The position numbers and the translations under genes were made by a program. Source: JBEGTT01 sp041179245 (lineage in GTDB: Bacteria; Pseudomonadota; Gammaproteobacteria; Burkholderiales; Rhodocyclaceae). From it: 52,707 nt of DNA. The DNA lies in assembly GCA_041179245.1 (NCBI GenBank), contig JBEGTT010000155.1, forward strand, positions 1-52,707, read 5' to 3'. Below, in pieces: positions 27,769 through 35,332 of this stretch (positions are counted from its first letter, which is position 1; each line of letters starts with the position of its first letter). A model generated the notes under the pieces. That model was not told the DNA's origin. It made no database searches and was given only the letters and a program-made list of their open reading frames with translations.

Positions 27769-28254
27769 ATGAAAGGCGACAAAAAAATTATCGACATCCT
27801 CAACAGCTTGCTAACGGGCGAGTTGACGGCGGTTGACCAGTATCTGATTCACGGTGAGATGTATGCAGACTTTGGTTTGCCTCAATTGGCAGAAAAAAGT
27901 TTGCATGAGTCCGATCACGAGCGCCAACACGCCCGCGCCCTGATTCAGCGGATTCTGTTCCTAGAAGGCAAACCTAATCTGGCCAAGCGCGACAAGTTGG
28001 ACGTTGGGGAAAATGTTCCAGAAATGCTAAAGGCGGATCTAGCAGTTGAATATCACGTCGTCACAGAACTCAAAAAAGCCATTGCTGCGGCTGAAAAAGC
28101 TCAGGATTACGTGACCCGTGACATGCTGGCGGTTCAACTCGAAGATACCGAGATGGATCACGCTTACTTCCTCGAAAAACAGATTCGCCTGATTGAACTC
28201 GTCGGCTTGCAGAATTACCAGCAAAGCCAGATGAAGTCCGGTAATCCAGCCTAA
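27769..28254 (+). CDS. bfr: Bacterioferritin, ferroxidase-type subunit without heme methionine
   Basis: Bacterioferritin is a 24-subunit iron store. This 161-residue subunit keeps the ferroxidase residues by E. coli numbering: E18, E51, H54, E94 and an ExxH pair (E128, H131, shifted by one residue relative to E. coli). The heme-ligand methionine 52 is an arginine, so it should not bind heme on its own. The gene has an AGGAG site before its ATG and is 10 bases from a second, complementary subunit gene. Two-gene bacterioferritins with split roles are known in Neisseria and Magnetospirillum, so this is probably the ferroxidase partner of a mixed shell. Confidence 0.93.
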   Translation: MKGDKKIIDILNSLLTGELTAVDQYLIHGEMYADFGLPQLAEKSLHESDHERQHARALIQRILFLEGKPNLAKRDKLDVGENVPEMLKADLAVEYHVVTELKKAIAAAEKAQDYVTRDMLAVQLEDTEMDHAYFLEKQIRLIELVGLQNYQQSQMKSGNPA

Positions 28255-28264
28255 GGGGAATGTG

Positions 28265-28732
28265 ATGCAAGGCGATAAGAAAGTCATTGATGCCCTGAAC
28301 AAGGTGCTTAAAAACGAGCTGACGGCGATTAACCAGTATTTCCTGCATGCCCGTATGTTCCGCCATTGGGGGCTGGAAAAGCTAAAGGACTATCAGTACA
28401 AACAATCCATTCGCGTGATGAAAGAAGCGGATGAAGTGATCGAGCGGGTGCTGTTCTTGGAAGGACTGCCCAACCTACAAAACCTCGGCAAGCTGCTGAT
28501 TGGGGAAGAGGTTGTTGAATGCTTGTCTGGTGATCTGACTTACGAACGCGAGATTCAACGTCCGCTGCTGATTGAATCCATCGCCTTGTGCGAAGAACGG
28601 CAGGATTACATTAGCCGGGATTTGCTGGAAGAGTTACTGGAACACTGTGAAGAAGCGATTGACTGGCTGGAAACACAGCAGAGTTTGATCAAGGAAGTCA
28701 CGTTGCCAAATTATCTACAGTCCCACATCTAA
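28265..28732 (+). CDS. bfr: Bacterioferritin, heme-binding subunit with degenerate ferroxidase site
   Basis: This 155-residue subunit is closer to E. coli Bfr overall (MQGDKKVIDALNKVLKNEL, FLEGLPNLQNLGKL, DYISRDLLEELLE, IDWLETQ) and keeps heme-ligand M52. Several ferroxidase residues are changed: position 51 is V, 54 is E, and the ExxH pair is replaced by C and A (near 128 and 131). E18 and E94 remain. It should bind heme at the dimer interface but have a poor diiron site. I use the ATG at 28265 rather than the GTG immediately before it. It likely co-assembles with the preceding subunit. A strong terminator follows at once. Confidence 0.93.
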   Translation: MQGDKKVIDALNKVLKNELTAINQYFLHARMFRHWGLEKLKDYQYKQSIRVMKEADEVIERVLFLEGLPNLQNLGKLLIGEEVVECLSGDLTYEREIQRPLLIESIALCEERQDYISRDLLEELLEHCEEAIDWLETQQSLIKEVTLPNYLQSHI

Positions 28733-28734
28733 TA

Positions 28735-28771
28735 AAAAAACCGCAGCTCGGGAAACTGGCTGCGGTTTTTT
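28735..28771. terminator. Strong bidirectional terminator between bfr and dps
   Basis: A perfect 12-base inverted repeat AAAAAACCGCAG / CTGCGGTTTTTT with a 13-base loop starts just after the second bfr stop. The A-run and T-run let it work in both directions, for the bfr pair and for convergent dps. Confidence 0.93.
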
Positions 28772-28788
28772 GTTGGCGGTGAGCTCAG

Positions 28789-29283
28789 TTACTCTTCTAA
28801 CAAGCTACGCAGCATCCAAGCAGTTTTTTCGTGTACTTCCAAACGTTGGGTAATCAGGTCAGCCGTCGGCTGGTCATTAGCCGCTTCCAGCACTGGGAAG
28901 AGTTTGCGAGCGGTACGGGCAGTGGCTTCTTGAGCGGCCACCAAATGGCGAACCATTTCATCAGCTTTGGGTACACCTTCGACCTCCTTGATCGAGGCTA
29001 GTTTTACAAACTCCTTGTAGGTACCCGGTGCTGGGTGACCCAGTGCGCGAATACGTTCAGCAATCATGTCCAGCGCGTTCCATTGTTCCGTGTATTGCCC
29101 CATAAACATCAGATGCAGGCTGTTGAACTGCGGCCCTTTGACGTTCCAATGAAAGTTGTGGGTCATCAAATACAAGGTGTAACTATCCGCCAGCAGAGAC
29201 GATAAACCTTTAACGATTTTGCCGCGTTCCGTGGCGTTGATGCCAATGTCGATGGACGGGGTCTGGTCTTTCTTGGTAGCCAT
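28789..29283 (-). CDS. dps: Dps family DNA-binding ferritin-like protein
   Basis: Dps forms a 12-subunit shell that oxidises and stores iron and protects DNA under stress. The 164-residue product has the lysine-containing N-terminal tail and the core signature THNFHWNVKGPQFNSLH (H45 and H57 equivalent to the E. coli ferroxidase histidines) followed by LDMIAERIRALG (D72, E76). At the position of the fifth ligand (D67 in E. coli) there is a methionine, M61, which is unusual. The start ATG at 29283 has an AGGAG site; a longer frame to 29343 adds an unrelated leader. It is divergent from bfd across a Fur-like palindrome. Confidence 0.93.
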   Translation of the reverse strand: MATKKDQTPSIDIGINATERGKIVKGLSSLLADSYTLYLMTHNFHWNVKGPQFNSLHLMFMGQYTEQWNALDMIAERIRALGHPAPGTYKEFVKLASIKEVEGVPKADEMVRHLVAAQEATARTARKLFPVLEAANDQPTADLITQRLEVHEKTAWMLRSLLEE

Positions 29284-29358
29284 AATTTTCTCCTGAGTGA
29301 GTTCGAGCAAGTTGAGTTTAGGCCTGCATTTGGTTGTTGACAATAGTTCTCAATAGCG

Positions 29359-29373
29359 TGAGAATGATTCTCA
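29359..29373. promoter_or_regulatory. Fur-box-like palindrome between dps and bfd
   Basis: TGAGAATGATTCTCA is a perfect 7-1-7 palindrome, the core arrangement of Fur operators, located in the 111-base divergent gap and 21 bases before the bfd start. A further TTCTCA half-site lies just upstream (about 29347-29352). Iron control of bfd, and possibly of dps, is expected. Confidence 0.78.
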
Positions 29374-29394
29374 ACAAGGCCCTGTGAGGTGATT

Positions 29395-29595
29395 ATGTAC
29401 GTATGTATTTGCAAAGGTGTGACTGAGCGACACATTCATCAGGCTGCGCGGGATGGCGCTAAAACCCTGAAAGATTTACGGCGCGATCTAGGTGTTACCT
29501 TGGACTGTGGGCGGTGTGCCGGGTGCGCAAATCAATGCCTGAAAAAAGCCTGTGCTGGTGGTAACGAAGCCGGTCAGTACTCGTTGGTTGGGTAG
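29395..29595 (+). CDS. bfd: Bacterioferritin-associated ferredoxin
   Basis: Bfd is a [2Fe-2S] ferredoxin that docks on bacterioferritin and donates electrons so stored Fe(III) leaves as Fe(II). The 66-residue product has the BFD pattern: CIC near the N-terminus (C4, C6) and the later pair C38 and C41 in DCGRCAGC, with further cysteines at 44, 48 and 53 that are not needed for the cluster. I use the ATG at 29395 (MYVCICKG). Its linkage to the bfr genes about 0.7 kb away and to the Fur-like site makes a coherent iron-release module. Confidence 0.93.
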   Translation: MYVCICKGVTERHIHQAARDGAKTLKDLRRDLGVTLDCGRCAGCANQCLKKACAGGNEAGQYSLVG

Positions 29596-29626
29596 TGGTG
29601 ATTGCTCATCGATAATCAGGAGCATG

Positions 29627-30799
29627 TTAACCAGATACTCCCAATCGCCATAGTGACGTAATTTCTTTTGAGCGTGCGCTAAACAGGGGGTCTTCCCGAT
29701 CAAACGCTTTGCCATGTTTGGGTCGGGTGTCGATACGGTCAATAACTGTCAAGCCAGCAGCTTCAATCCATCCTAGCAAGGTTTCGCGGCCGCGTAGTTT
29801 TAGGTGTTCGGCAAGATCAGAAATAATTAGCCAGCCTTCGCCGTTGTTGTTCAAGTGTTCCGCCAAACCACTCAGAAATCCGCGCAACATCTGGCTATCC
29901 GGGTCATAAAGTGCATACTCGATGGCGGCATTGGCTTTGGCCGGTAGCCACGGAGGGTTGCAGACGATCAGATCAGCTTTAGCGCTTGGGAAAAGATTGG
30001 CTTCAACAATTGACACTTGTTGAGCAAAGCCTAAGCGCTGAATGTTTGCCGTGGAACACGCTAAAGCACGCGGGTCTTGGTCGGTGGCGATAATGTTTTT
30101 GACACCACACTGGGCTAATACGGCAGACAAAATCCCGGAGCCAACGCCAATGTCGATCGCTGTGCCACCATTAAGCACCGCCGCTGGCAAGGGTGCGTTA
30201 GCGACCAAATCCACGTATTCACCCCGTACAGGTGAAAACACACCGTAATGCGGGTGAATCGACTTACCGCCCAGCGCATTCACAGGAACCCCATTTTTGC
30301 GCCATTCGTGTGCGCCAATAATGCCGAGGAGTTCACGTAGAGAAACGATCGAATCGATGGAACTCGGCGTTTCAGCATTGGCAATACCATAGGCTTCCTC
30401 GCAGGCTTGGGCTACGTCCTGAGCGCGTCGCAACGGAATGGTGTAATCCGCGTTGAGCGGAACAATCAGCATTCCCAGCGTGCGGGCGCGTTGCGCTTGT
30501 GCTTGGCGGTGAAGGTGGAAGGCTGCTGGAAATTCGGGGGCCGCAGAGTTTTTTTTGCCTTTGCCGCGCTGATCCATGCGCCGAGCCATCGCTTGCAACA
30601 ACTGACGAGCATTTTGGTAATCCCCGCGCCACAGCAAAGCCGTGCCTTCAGAAGCCAAGCGGTACGCAGCATCAGCGGTCAGTGTGTCATCGGCAATCTG
30701 CACTCGCTTGGGTGGCGGCGATCCATTTTCAGAACGCCATAACGCGCTGTGGATTTCGCCGTTTTCGGCCCAAGAAATTTCTAGTGTGGGTTGATTCAA
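29627..30799 (-). CDS. Class I SAM-dependent methyltransferase (NPPW type)
   Basis: The 390-residue product has a C-terminal Rossmann methyltransferase domain (about 180-390) with a SAM-binding glycine motif IDIGVGSGILSAVLAQCG near residue 215, an acidic loop ATDQDPRALACSTAN, and the catalytic-type motif VCNPPWLPAK near 283. The NPPW/NPPY tetrapeptide marks enzymes that methylate amide or amino groups (PrmB, PrmC, RlmG-like). The N-terminal 170 residues are helical and I do not recognise them. The target cannot be inferred. Its start overlaps the end of the upstream glutamine amidotransferase gene (ATGA), so the two are co-translated. Confidence 0.8.
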   Translation of the reverse strand: MNQPTLEISWAENGEIHSALWRSENGSPPPKRVQIADDTLTADAAYRLASEGTALLWRGDYQNARQLLQAMARRMDQRGKGKKNSAAPEFPAAFHLHRQAQAQRARTLGMLIVPLNADYTIPLRRAQDVAQACEEAYGIANAETPSSIDSIVSLRELLGIIGAHEWRKNGVPVNALGGKSIHPHYGVFSPVRGEYVDLVANAPLPAAVLNGGTAIDIGVGSGILSAVLAQCGVKNIIATDQDPRALACSTANIQRLGFAQQVSIVEANLFPSAKADLIVCNPPWLPAKANAAIEYALYDPDSQMLRGFLSGLAEHLNNNGEGWLIISDLAEHLKLRGRETLLGWIEAAGLTVIDRIDTRPKHGKAFDREDPLFSARSKEITSLWRLGVSG

Positions 30800-31518
30800 G
30801 CGTTTTGATTCCTGTTTGGGGTGCTTCTTTGCAGAAAGCTCAGAATGCTTTCCATCAAATGATGGATCGATTGATAGTGACCAGTGTTTGCGGACAGGAT
30901 TTCTTCCGCTGTTTGCACATATTTTGAAGAGACTAATTCATCACCGCAGTGAGCGATGATGTCCTTAGCTGATTCCGGCGTTGTTTCAAGGTGAAATTGC
31001 AGCCCAATGACAGATTCACCCAGTTGGAACGCTTGGTTCTCACAACCTTCGCTCTTGGCAAGCGGGATGGCCTCAGGCGGCAAATCAAATGTTTCGCCGT
31101 GCCAGTGAAAGACAGTTTCCATTGCCGGAAATTTGAAAGCTTTACTAGCGCCAGAGATCACCGCATGAATGGGAAACCAGCCAATTTCTTTGGCAGGATT
31201 AGGAAAAACACTTGCTCCCATCGCGTTGGCAATAAGTTGAGCGCCGAGACAAATCCCTAAAACGGGGATGCCGGCTGCGATAACTTCGCGGACAAACTGT
31301 TTTTCTAATGTTAGCCAAGAAAATTTATCCTCATCATTAACGCTCATAGGACCACCCATGATGATTAATAAATCGATAGCGTTAGTGGCCGGTAACTCGG
31401 TTGATTCAAAAAAACGGGTGCTAGTCAGTTGATATCCTTGGGCGAGTAACCAAGGCTCAATACTGCCAAGTCCTTCAAATGGGACGTGCTGAAGAAAGTG
31501 AGCGCGCAGCTTTTTCAT
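30796..31518 (-). CDS. Class I glutamine amidotransferase-like protein
   Basis: The 240-residue product has the type 1 glutamine amidotransferase fold: MGGPMSVNDEDKF near residue 55, the nucleophile elbow GICLGAQLIANAMG with C90, and a late catalytic histidine in LQFHLETTPES. It resembles stand-alone GMP-synthase-like amidotransferases. No synthetase partner is nearby, so it may act as a glutamyl-amide hydrolase; the substrate is unknown. I chose the ATG at 31518 (MKKLRAHFLQHVPFEGLG) because the extra upstream residues of a longer frame are not family-like. It is divergent from the rubredoxin gene with 92 bases between them. Confidence 0.85.
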   Translation of the reverse strand: MKKLRAHFLQHVPFEGLGSIEPWLLAQGYQLTSTRFFESTELPATNAIDLLIIMGGPMSVNDEDKFSWLTLEKQFVREVIAAGIPVLGICLGAQLIANAMGASVFPNPAKEIGWFPIHAVISGASKAFKFPAMETVFHWHGETFDLPPEAIPLAKSEGCENQAFQLGESVIGLQFHLETTPESAKDIIAHCGDELVSSKYVQTAEEILSANTGHYQSIHHLMESILSFLQRSTPNRNQNA

Positions 31519-31610
31519 GGGGTTGCCGAAACTTCGATGAAGATGCTGTCGATTGGAACACCGAACCATCTTGGACGGAAGCGGTCAGACTCAATAAGGA
31601 GGAAAACATC

Positions 31611-31787
31611 ATGAAAACTTATCTGTGTATTGCCTGCGGGTTTATCTACGACGAAGCCGTTGGCGACCCCGAACACGGCATTTTGCCGGGAACCCGTTGG
31701 GAAGATGTCCCGGAAGATTGGAACTGCCCTGAATGCGGGAGTTCCAAGGGGGACTTTGAAATGGTGGTGATTGAGGGCGGAGAGTGA
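31611..31787 (+). CDS. Rubredoxin
   Basis: Rubredoxin is a small electron carrier with one iron bound by four cysteines. The 58-residue protein has both knuckles, CIACGFIYDEAVGDPEHG and NCPECGSSKGDFE, with the aromatic residues usual around the metal site (Y11-type tyrosine, W in TRWEDVPEDW). The start has a very good ribosome binding site (AAGGAGG, about 8 bases before the ATG), which is why I prefer it to longer frames. It is a single gene, convergent with dsbD 13 bases away, and its redox partners are not in this window. Confidence 0.95.
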   Translation: MKTYLCIACGFIYDEAVGDPEHGILPGTRWEDVPEDWNCPECGSSKGDFEMVVIEGGE

Positions 31788-31800
31788 AAATTGGCTTTTA

Positions 31801-33366
31801 CTACCACTTCCCAAGCGGCCCCAAAAACGCTTCAGCATTTTTGTAACCCACGACGCGCAAACTGCGAATTTCTTGCCCGTTGGCGTCAAAGAAGATAATT
31901 CCAGGCGGGCCAAACAGGTCGAAGCGCTTGAGCAGGGCGGCATCGTCGGTGCTGTTGGCGGTGACATCGGCTTGTAGCAGAACGACCTCTTTTAACGCGG
32001 CTTGCACCTTGGGGTCGGTGAAGGTGAATTTCTCCATTTCTTTGCAACTGACGCACCAGTCGGCGTAAAAATCGAGCATCACGGGGCGTTTAGCGGTGCT
32101 CAGTTTCTGTTCCAGTTCGGCGACGGTATGTACGCGCTCGAAAGGTAGGGCAGATTGGTGTGAAGCGCTGGAGTTACCGGTAATCGAAGGTAAAACGGGA
32201 TACACCAGCCAAGCGGCGGTCGCCAGCAATAACACACCAAAGAAGCGCTTGACCCATTCCATCCACGGGCCAGCTTTGGGCAATAAAGTACCAGCGGACA
32301 AACCGACTAGCAACAAAGGAACACCCATGCCAAGGGCCATCACGAACAAGGCTGTGCCACCAAACACAGCATCACCCGTTTGTCCGATGTAAAGCAGCGC
32401 ACCGGCCAGTGGCGCTGCGACGCAAGGGCCGACGATTAACGCCGACAGCGCACCCATGCCGAATAACCCCAGCCATTGACCACCGGGCAAGCGATTGGCG
32501 GATTCGGACAATTTACCTTGCAAACTCGCAGGCAGTTGTAGTTCGTAAAAGCCGAACATCGAAAAGGACAGCGCGACGAAAATCAAGGCAAAGCTGCCTA
32601 GAACCCAAATATTTTGTAGGGCGGCTGAGAGCAATGTTCCCGTTAAACCGGCAGCAACCCCAGCGATGGCGTAAGTGGTTGCCATACCTAAAACGTAGGC
32701 CAGCGACAGGCCAAAGTTATGCCAGCGACCAGTGTGCCCACGCCCCACGATGATGCCGGACAAGATCGGAATCATGGGCAGAATGCAAGGTGTCAGGGAC
32801 AAACCTAACCCCGCAACGAAGAAAAACAGCAAAGCGACGCTTAGACTACTGCCCGACAGAATGGCAGCGATGGCTGAAGTTTCATCAACTTGCGGTGGAA
32901 GAGATGGCGAGGGTTCTATGGTTTGTACCGCAACCTTGGCAGGCAATTTAACGGTGAGGATTTGGGTTTGTGGTGGATAACAAAGCCCAGCATCTGCACA
33001 GCCTTGGGCGGTTATAGAAAGCTTGAGCGTTTCATCATCGGTATTGCCCTGTAATGGAATCGTCGCTTTGAGTTCTTTGTAGAACACCGCAACGGCACCA
33101 AAATTTTCATCCTGTTTTTGCTTGCCAGCCGGCATTTCAGGTTTGCTCAAGGTGACGCTGTTGGGTGGATCAATCAACTTGATTTTCAGTTTGTCACGGT
33201 AGAGGTAATACCCTTTGGCAATCTCGTAGCGAACTTCCAGCGTTTGGCGGTCAATGGCCCGCAAGCTCGGCTTGAAGGCAACAGCCGGATCAAGGAATTC
33301 TTGGGCACTAGACAGTCCAGGAATGAGTTGCAGAACCAGAATGAAAACTTTAATGAAACGAAGCAT
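31801..33366 (-). CDS. dsbD: Thiol:disulfide interchange protein DsbD
   Basis: DsbD moves electrons from cytoplasmic thioredoxin across the inner membrane to periplasmic thiol proteins. The 521-residue product has a signal peptide, the N-terminal immunoglobulin-like alpha domain with the cysteine pair in GCADAGLCYPP, eight or so membrane segments with the paired cysteines in LTPCILPMIPILSG and IVGPCVAAPLAGALLY, and the C-terminal thioredoxin-like gamma domain with DWCVSCKEME. It is somewhat shorter than E. coli DsbD (565). It is the last gene of the run that begins with a TlpA-like thioredoxin, 12 bases after the RTX gene, which suggests it supplies reductant to that system. Confidence 0.95.
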   Translation of the reverse strand: MLRFIKVFILVLQLIPGLSSAQEFLDPAVAFKPSLRAIDRQTLEVRYEIAKGYYLYRDKLKIKLIDPPNSVTLSKPEMPAGKQKQDENFGAVAVFYKELKATIPLQGNTDDETLKLSITAQGCADAGLCYPPQTQILTVKLPAKVAVQTIEPSPSLPPQVDETSAIAAILSGSSLSVALLFFFVAGLGLSLTPCILPMIPILSGIIVGRGHTGRWHNFGLSLAYVLGMATTYAIAGVAAGLTGTLLSAALQNIWVLGSFALIFVALSFSMFGFYELQLPASLQGKLSESANRLPGGQWLGLFGMGALSALIVGPCVAAPLAGALLYIGQTGDAVFGGTALFVMALGMGVPLLLVGLSAGTLLPKAGPWMEWVKRFFGVLLLATAAWLVYPVLPSITGNSSASHQSALPFERVHTVAELEQKLSTAKRPVMLDFYADWCVSCKEMEKFTFTDPKVQAALKEVVLLQADVTANSTDDAALLKRFDLFGPPGIIFFDANGQEIRSLRVVGYKNAEAFLGPLGKW

Positions 33367-33378
33367 GGGTGTTATCCA

Positions 33379-34431
33379 TCAAGCAATGACAAAGTCGGTG
33401 TAAACCAAGGTGGGGTGCGATGTGGCGCCTATCAGCACAATTTTTATCGCTGCACCAGCACCTGAACCATCCGCATCATAGGAGAGATACCCGGTGGTTT
33501 TATCGTAAATCAAGTAGTGAGTTGCCGTTTGAGTAGCGGTTCCTTTGATGAGAAATTCGCTACTTTCTACCGTGCTTCCTATTTTGCCAATCAAAGAAGC
33601 CTTCAATGAAATCTTGTCGGTTCCGCTGACAAAGTCAGTGATGGTGTCAAAATCCGTGTTGGAAAATGCAACATCAAACCGGAAAATATCACTGCCGGCT
33701 CCGCCTGTCAGGACGTCTTTACCGGTACCCCCGATTAGTGTGTCGTTTCCATCCCCACTTATCAGCGTGTCCGCACCAGCCCCGCCATCCAGTGCGTTAT
33801 TTCCAGAATTGCCGGTGATTACGTTTGCCAATACGTTGCCTGTACCATTGATGTTGGTGCTGTCGGTGAGCGTCAGATTCTCAACGTTTCCAGACAAGGT
33901 AAACGAAATACTTGATTTCACTAAATCGGAGCCTTGATTGGCTAGTTCTATAACCACATCGCCCGTGTTATCCACAATGTAAGTGTCGTTGCCGAGACCG
34001 CCTACCATGCTATCGGCACCTGTTCCGCCATCGAGCGTATCGTTGCCCGCCAACCCCGTCAGGGTGTCATTGCCGGCATATCCATTGAGCGAATCGGCAA
34101 CAGCGGTTCCGGTAACCGTATCGTTGCCACTCCCCGGTGTAGTGGGTGTTGTCGTTGTAGTAGCTTCCCACTTGGTTATGCCGTTGTAGGTGACTTTCTC
34201 AAAACCGGTTAGGTAAACTTTGGCGCTTGCTGTGGCAATGATGACAATTCCATTTGAAGACGAAACGTTAAAAGTGCTTAGGTAGCCGGGATCAACAATT
34301 TGAAATACATCGGTACCGCTGCTGCCGTTGACGGATTTGTTTCGGAAGGAATTCCAGGCCATCTGATTAGAGATGTAGAAAGTATCGTTCCCTGTGGTAC
34401 CTGTCGCAACGTAAGAGGTGTAAGTCATCAT
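33379..34431 (-). CDS. RTX-type calcium-binding repeat protein
   Basis: The roughly 350-residue product contains glycine-aspartate nonapeptide repeats of the GGxGxDxLx type (for example LDGGTGADSMVGGLGNDT near residue 135 and GGAGADTLISGDGNDTLIGG near 225), which bind calcium in a beta-roll after export. There is an N-terminal repeat-like region and a Thr/Pro linker (TTTTTPTTPGSG, about 90-105), and the C-terminal part (ITDFVSGTDKISL and following) resembles the conserved end of RTX proteins carrying a type I secretion signal. No enzymatic domain is recognised. No type I transporter is in the window. ATG 34431 has an AGGAA site 8 bases upstream. It sits between apbE and dsbD. Confidence 0.85.
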   Translation of the reverse strand: MMTYTSYVATGTTGNDTFYISNQMAWNSFRNKSVNGSSGTDVFQIVDPGYLSTFNVSSSNGIVIIATASAKVYLTGFEKVTYNGITKWEATTTTTPTTPGSGNDTVTGTAVADSLNGYAGNDTLTGLAGNDTLDGGTGADSMVGGLGNDTYIVDNTGDVVIELANQGSDLVKSSISFTLSGNVENLTLTDSTNINGTGNVLANVITGNSGNNALDGGAGADTLISGDGNDTLIGGTGKDVLTGGAGSDIFRFDVAFSNTDFDTITDFVSGTDKISLKASLIGKIGSTVESSEFLIKGTATQTATHYLIYDKTTGYLSYDADGSGAGAAIKIVLIGATSHPTLVYTDFVIA

Positions 34432-34441
34432 GATTTCGTTC

Positions 34442-35329
34442 CTATTGTGTGGTGACTGAGCCATCAGGGCTCACGATTAAGTATCGAATGGGGTAAAGCT
34501 TGAAAAAAGGTTGCGGGGTTTCCATCAACATGCCGATGGTTGAACAACTGCCAGCATGCAAGGCTGTTTCAGCAATTACCGAGATAGATCGGTGAAAACT
34601 GACGGGAATCCCGGTTTTAGGATGAATGATGTGGCTATAACGCTGTCCATTGATTTCGAAGAAACGCTCGTAATCTCCACTGGTTGCCAAACCACCGCCG
34701 TGCATGGGGATGCTGGCAATCAATCCTGTTGCTTGATTGGGGTCTCGGATCCCAATTTGCCAAGGGCTGTTATCAGGTTGTGGCCCCAATACGCGAACGT
34801 CCCCACCAAAATTAACAAAGCCATACTGGAACCCTTCGTTAAGCAGTATTTCTGCGGCTCGATCAACGGCATATTCTTTGCCGAATCCACCAAAATCGAT
34901 TTCCATGCTGATCTTGGGTAAATAAATGTGGGTATCTGATGCTTCAACCGCTGACCAACTGACGAGCGAGCGCAATGACACCAATTCAGCCTCGGTTGGA
35001 ACCAGACGTTTTGTGAAATCCCAAGCACGACTGAGTTTTCCGGAGGTAATGTCAAACAAGCCGTCACTATCCTGATAGAGCGCATTGGCGTAACTCAGCA
35101 ACCAAGCGGTTTCTGGATCAATCAAGGTTCGGTGCCCCGTTCCAGCCGCTTGGTTAATCTGGCTAATGAGGCTGTCTGGGCGATAGCGAGAGTATTTGTG
35201 CTCGATCCGACGAACTTCGGTAGCCGCTAATTCAATCGCTTGTTTGGCTTTTGTTTCGTCCTCGGCTACTAGCGTAACTTCGCAGTGGCTGGCCATTGCC
35301 GGGAATTGAGCGGTGACAATATCCATCAT
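34442..35329 (-). CDS. apbE: FAD:protein FMN transferase (ApbE family)
   Basis: ApbE cuts FAD and attaches FMN through a phosphoester to a Ser/Thr in a D-x-x-(S/T)-G-A-(S/T) motif of the target protein. The 295-residue product has the family landmarks YSRYRPDSLISQINQAAG, LFDITSGKLSRAWDF, EIDFGGFGKEYAVDRAA, GFVNFGGDVRVLG and ATSGDYERFF...YSHIIHPKTGIP. It begins MMDIVTAQFPAMASHCEVTL with no visible signal peptide or lipobox, although most periplasmic ApbE proteins have one. It lies 3 bases after the DUF3570 gene, whose product carries a matching DTISGATP target motif, and 10 bases before the RTX gene. Confidence 0.95.
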   Translation of the reverse strand: MMDIVTAQFPAMASHCEVTLVAEDETKAKQAIELAATEVRRIEHKYSRYRPDSLISQINQAAGTGHRTLIDPETAWLLSYANALYQDSDGLFDITSGKLSRAWDFTKRLVPTEAELVSLRSLVSWSAVEASDTHIYLPKISMEIDFGGFGKEYAVDRAAEILLNEGFQYGFVNFGGDVRVLGPQPDNSPWQIGIRDPNQATGLIASIPMHGGGLATSGDYERFFEINGQRYSHIIHPKTGIPVSFHRSISVIAETALHAGSCSTIGMLMETPQPFFKLYPIRYLIVSPDGSVTTQ

Positions 35330-35332
35330 GGA

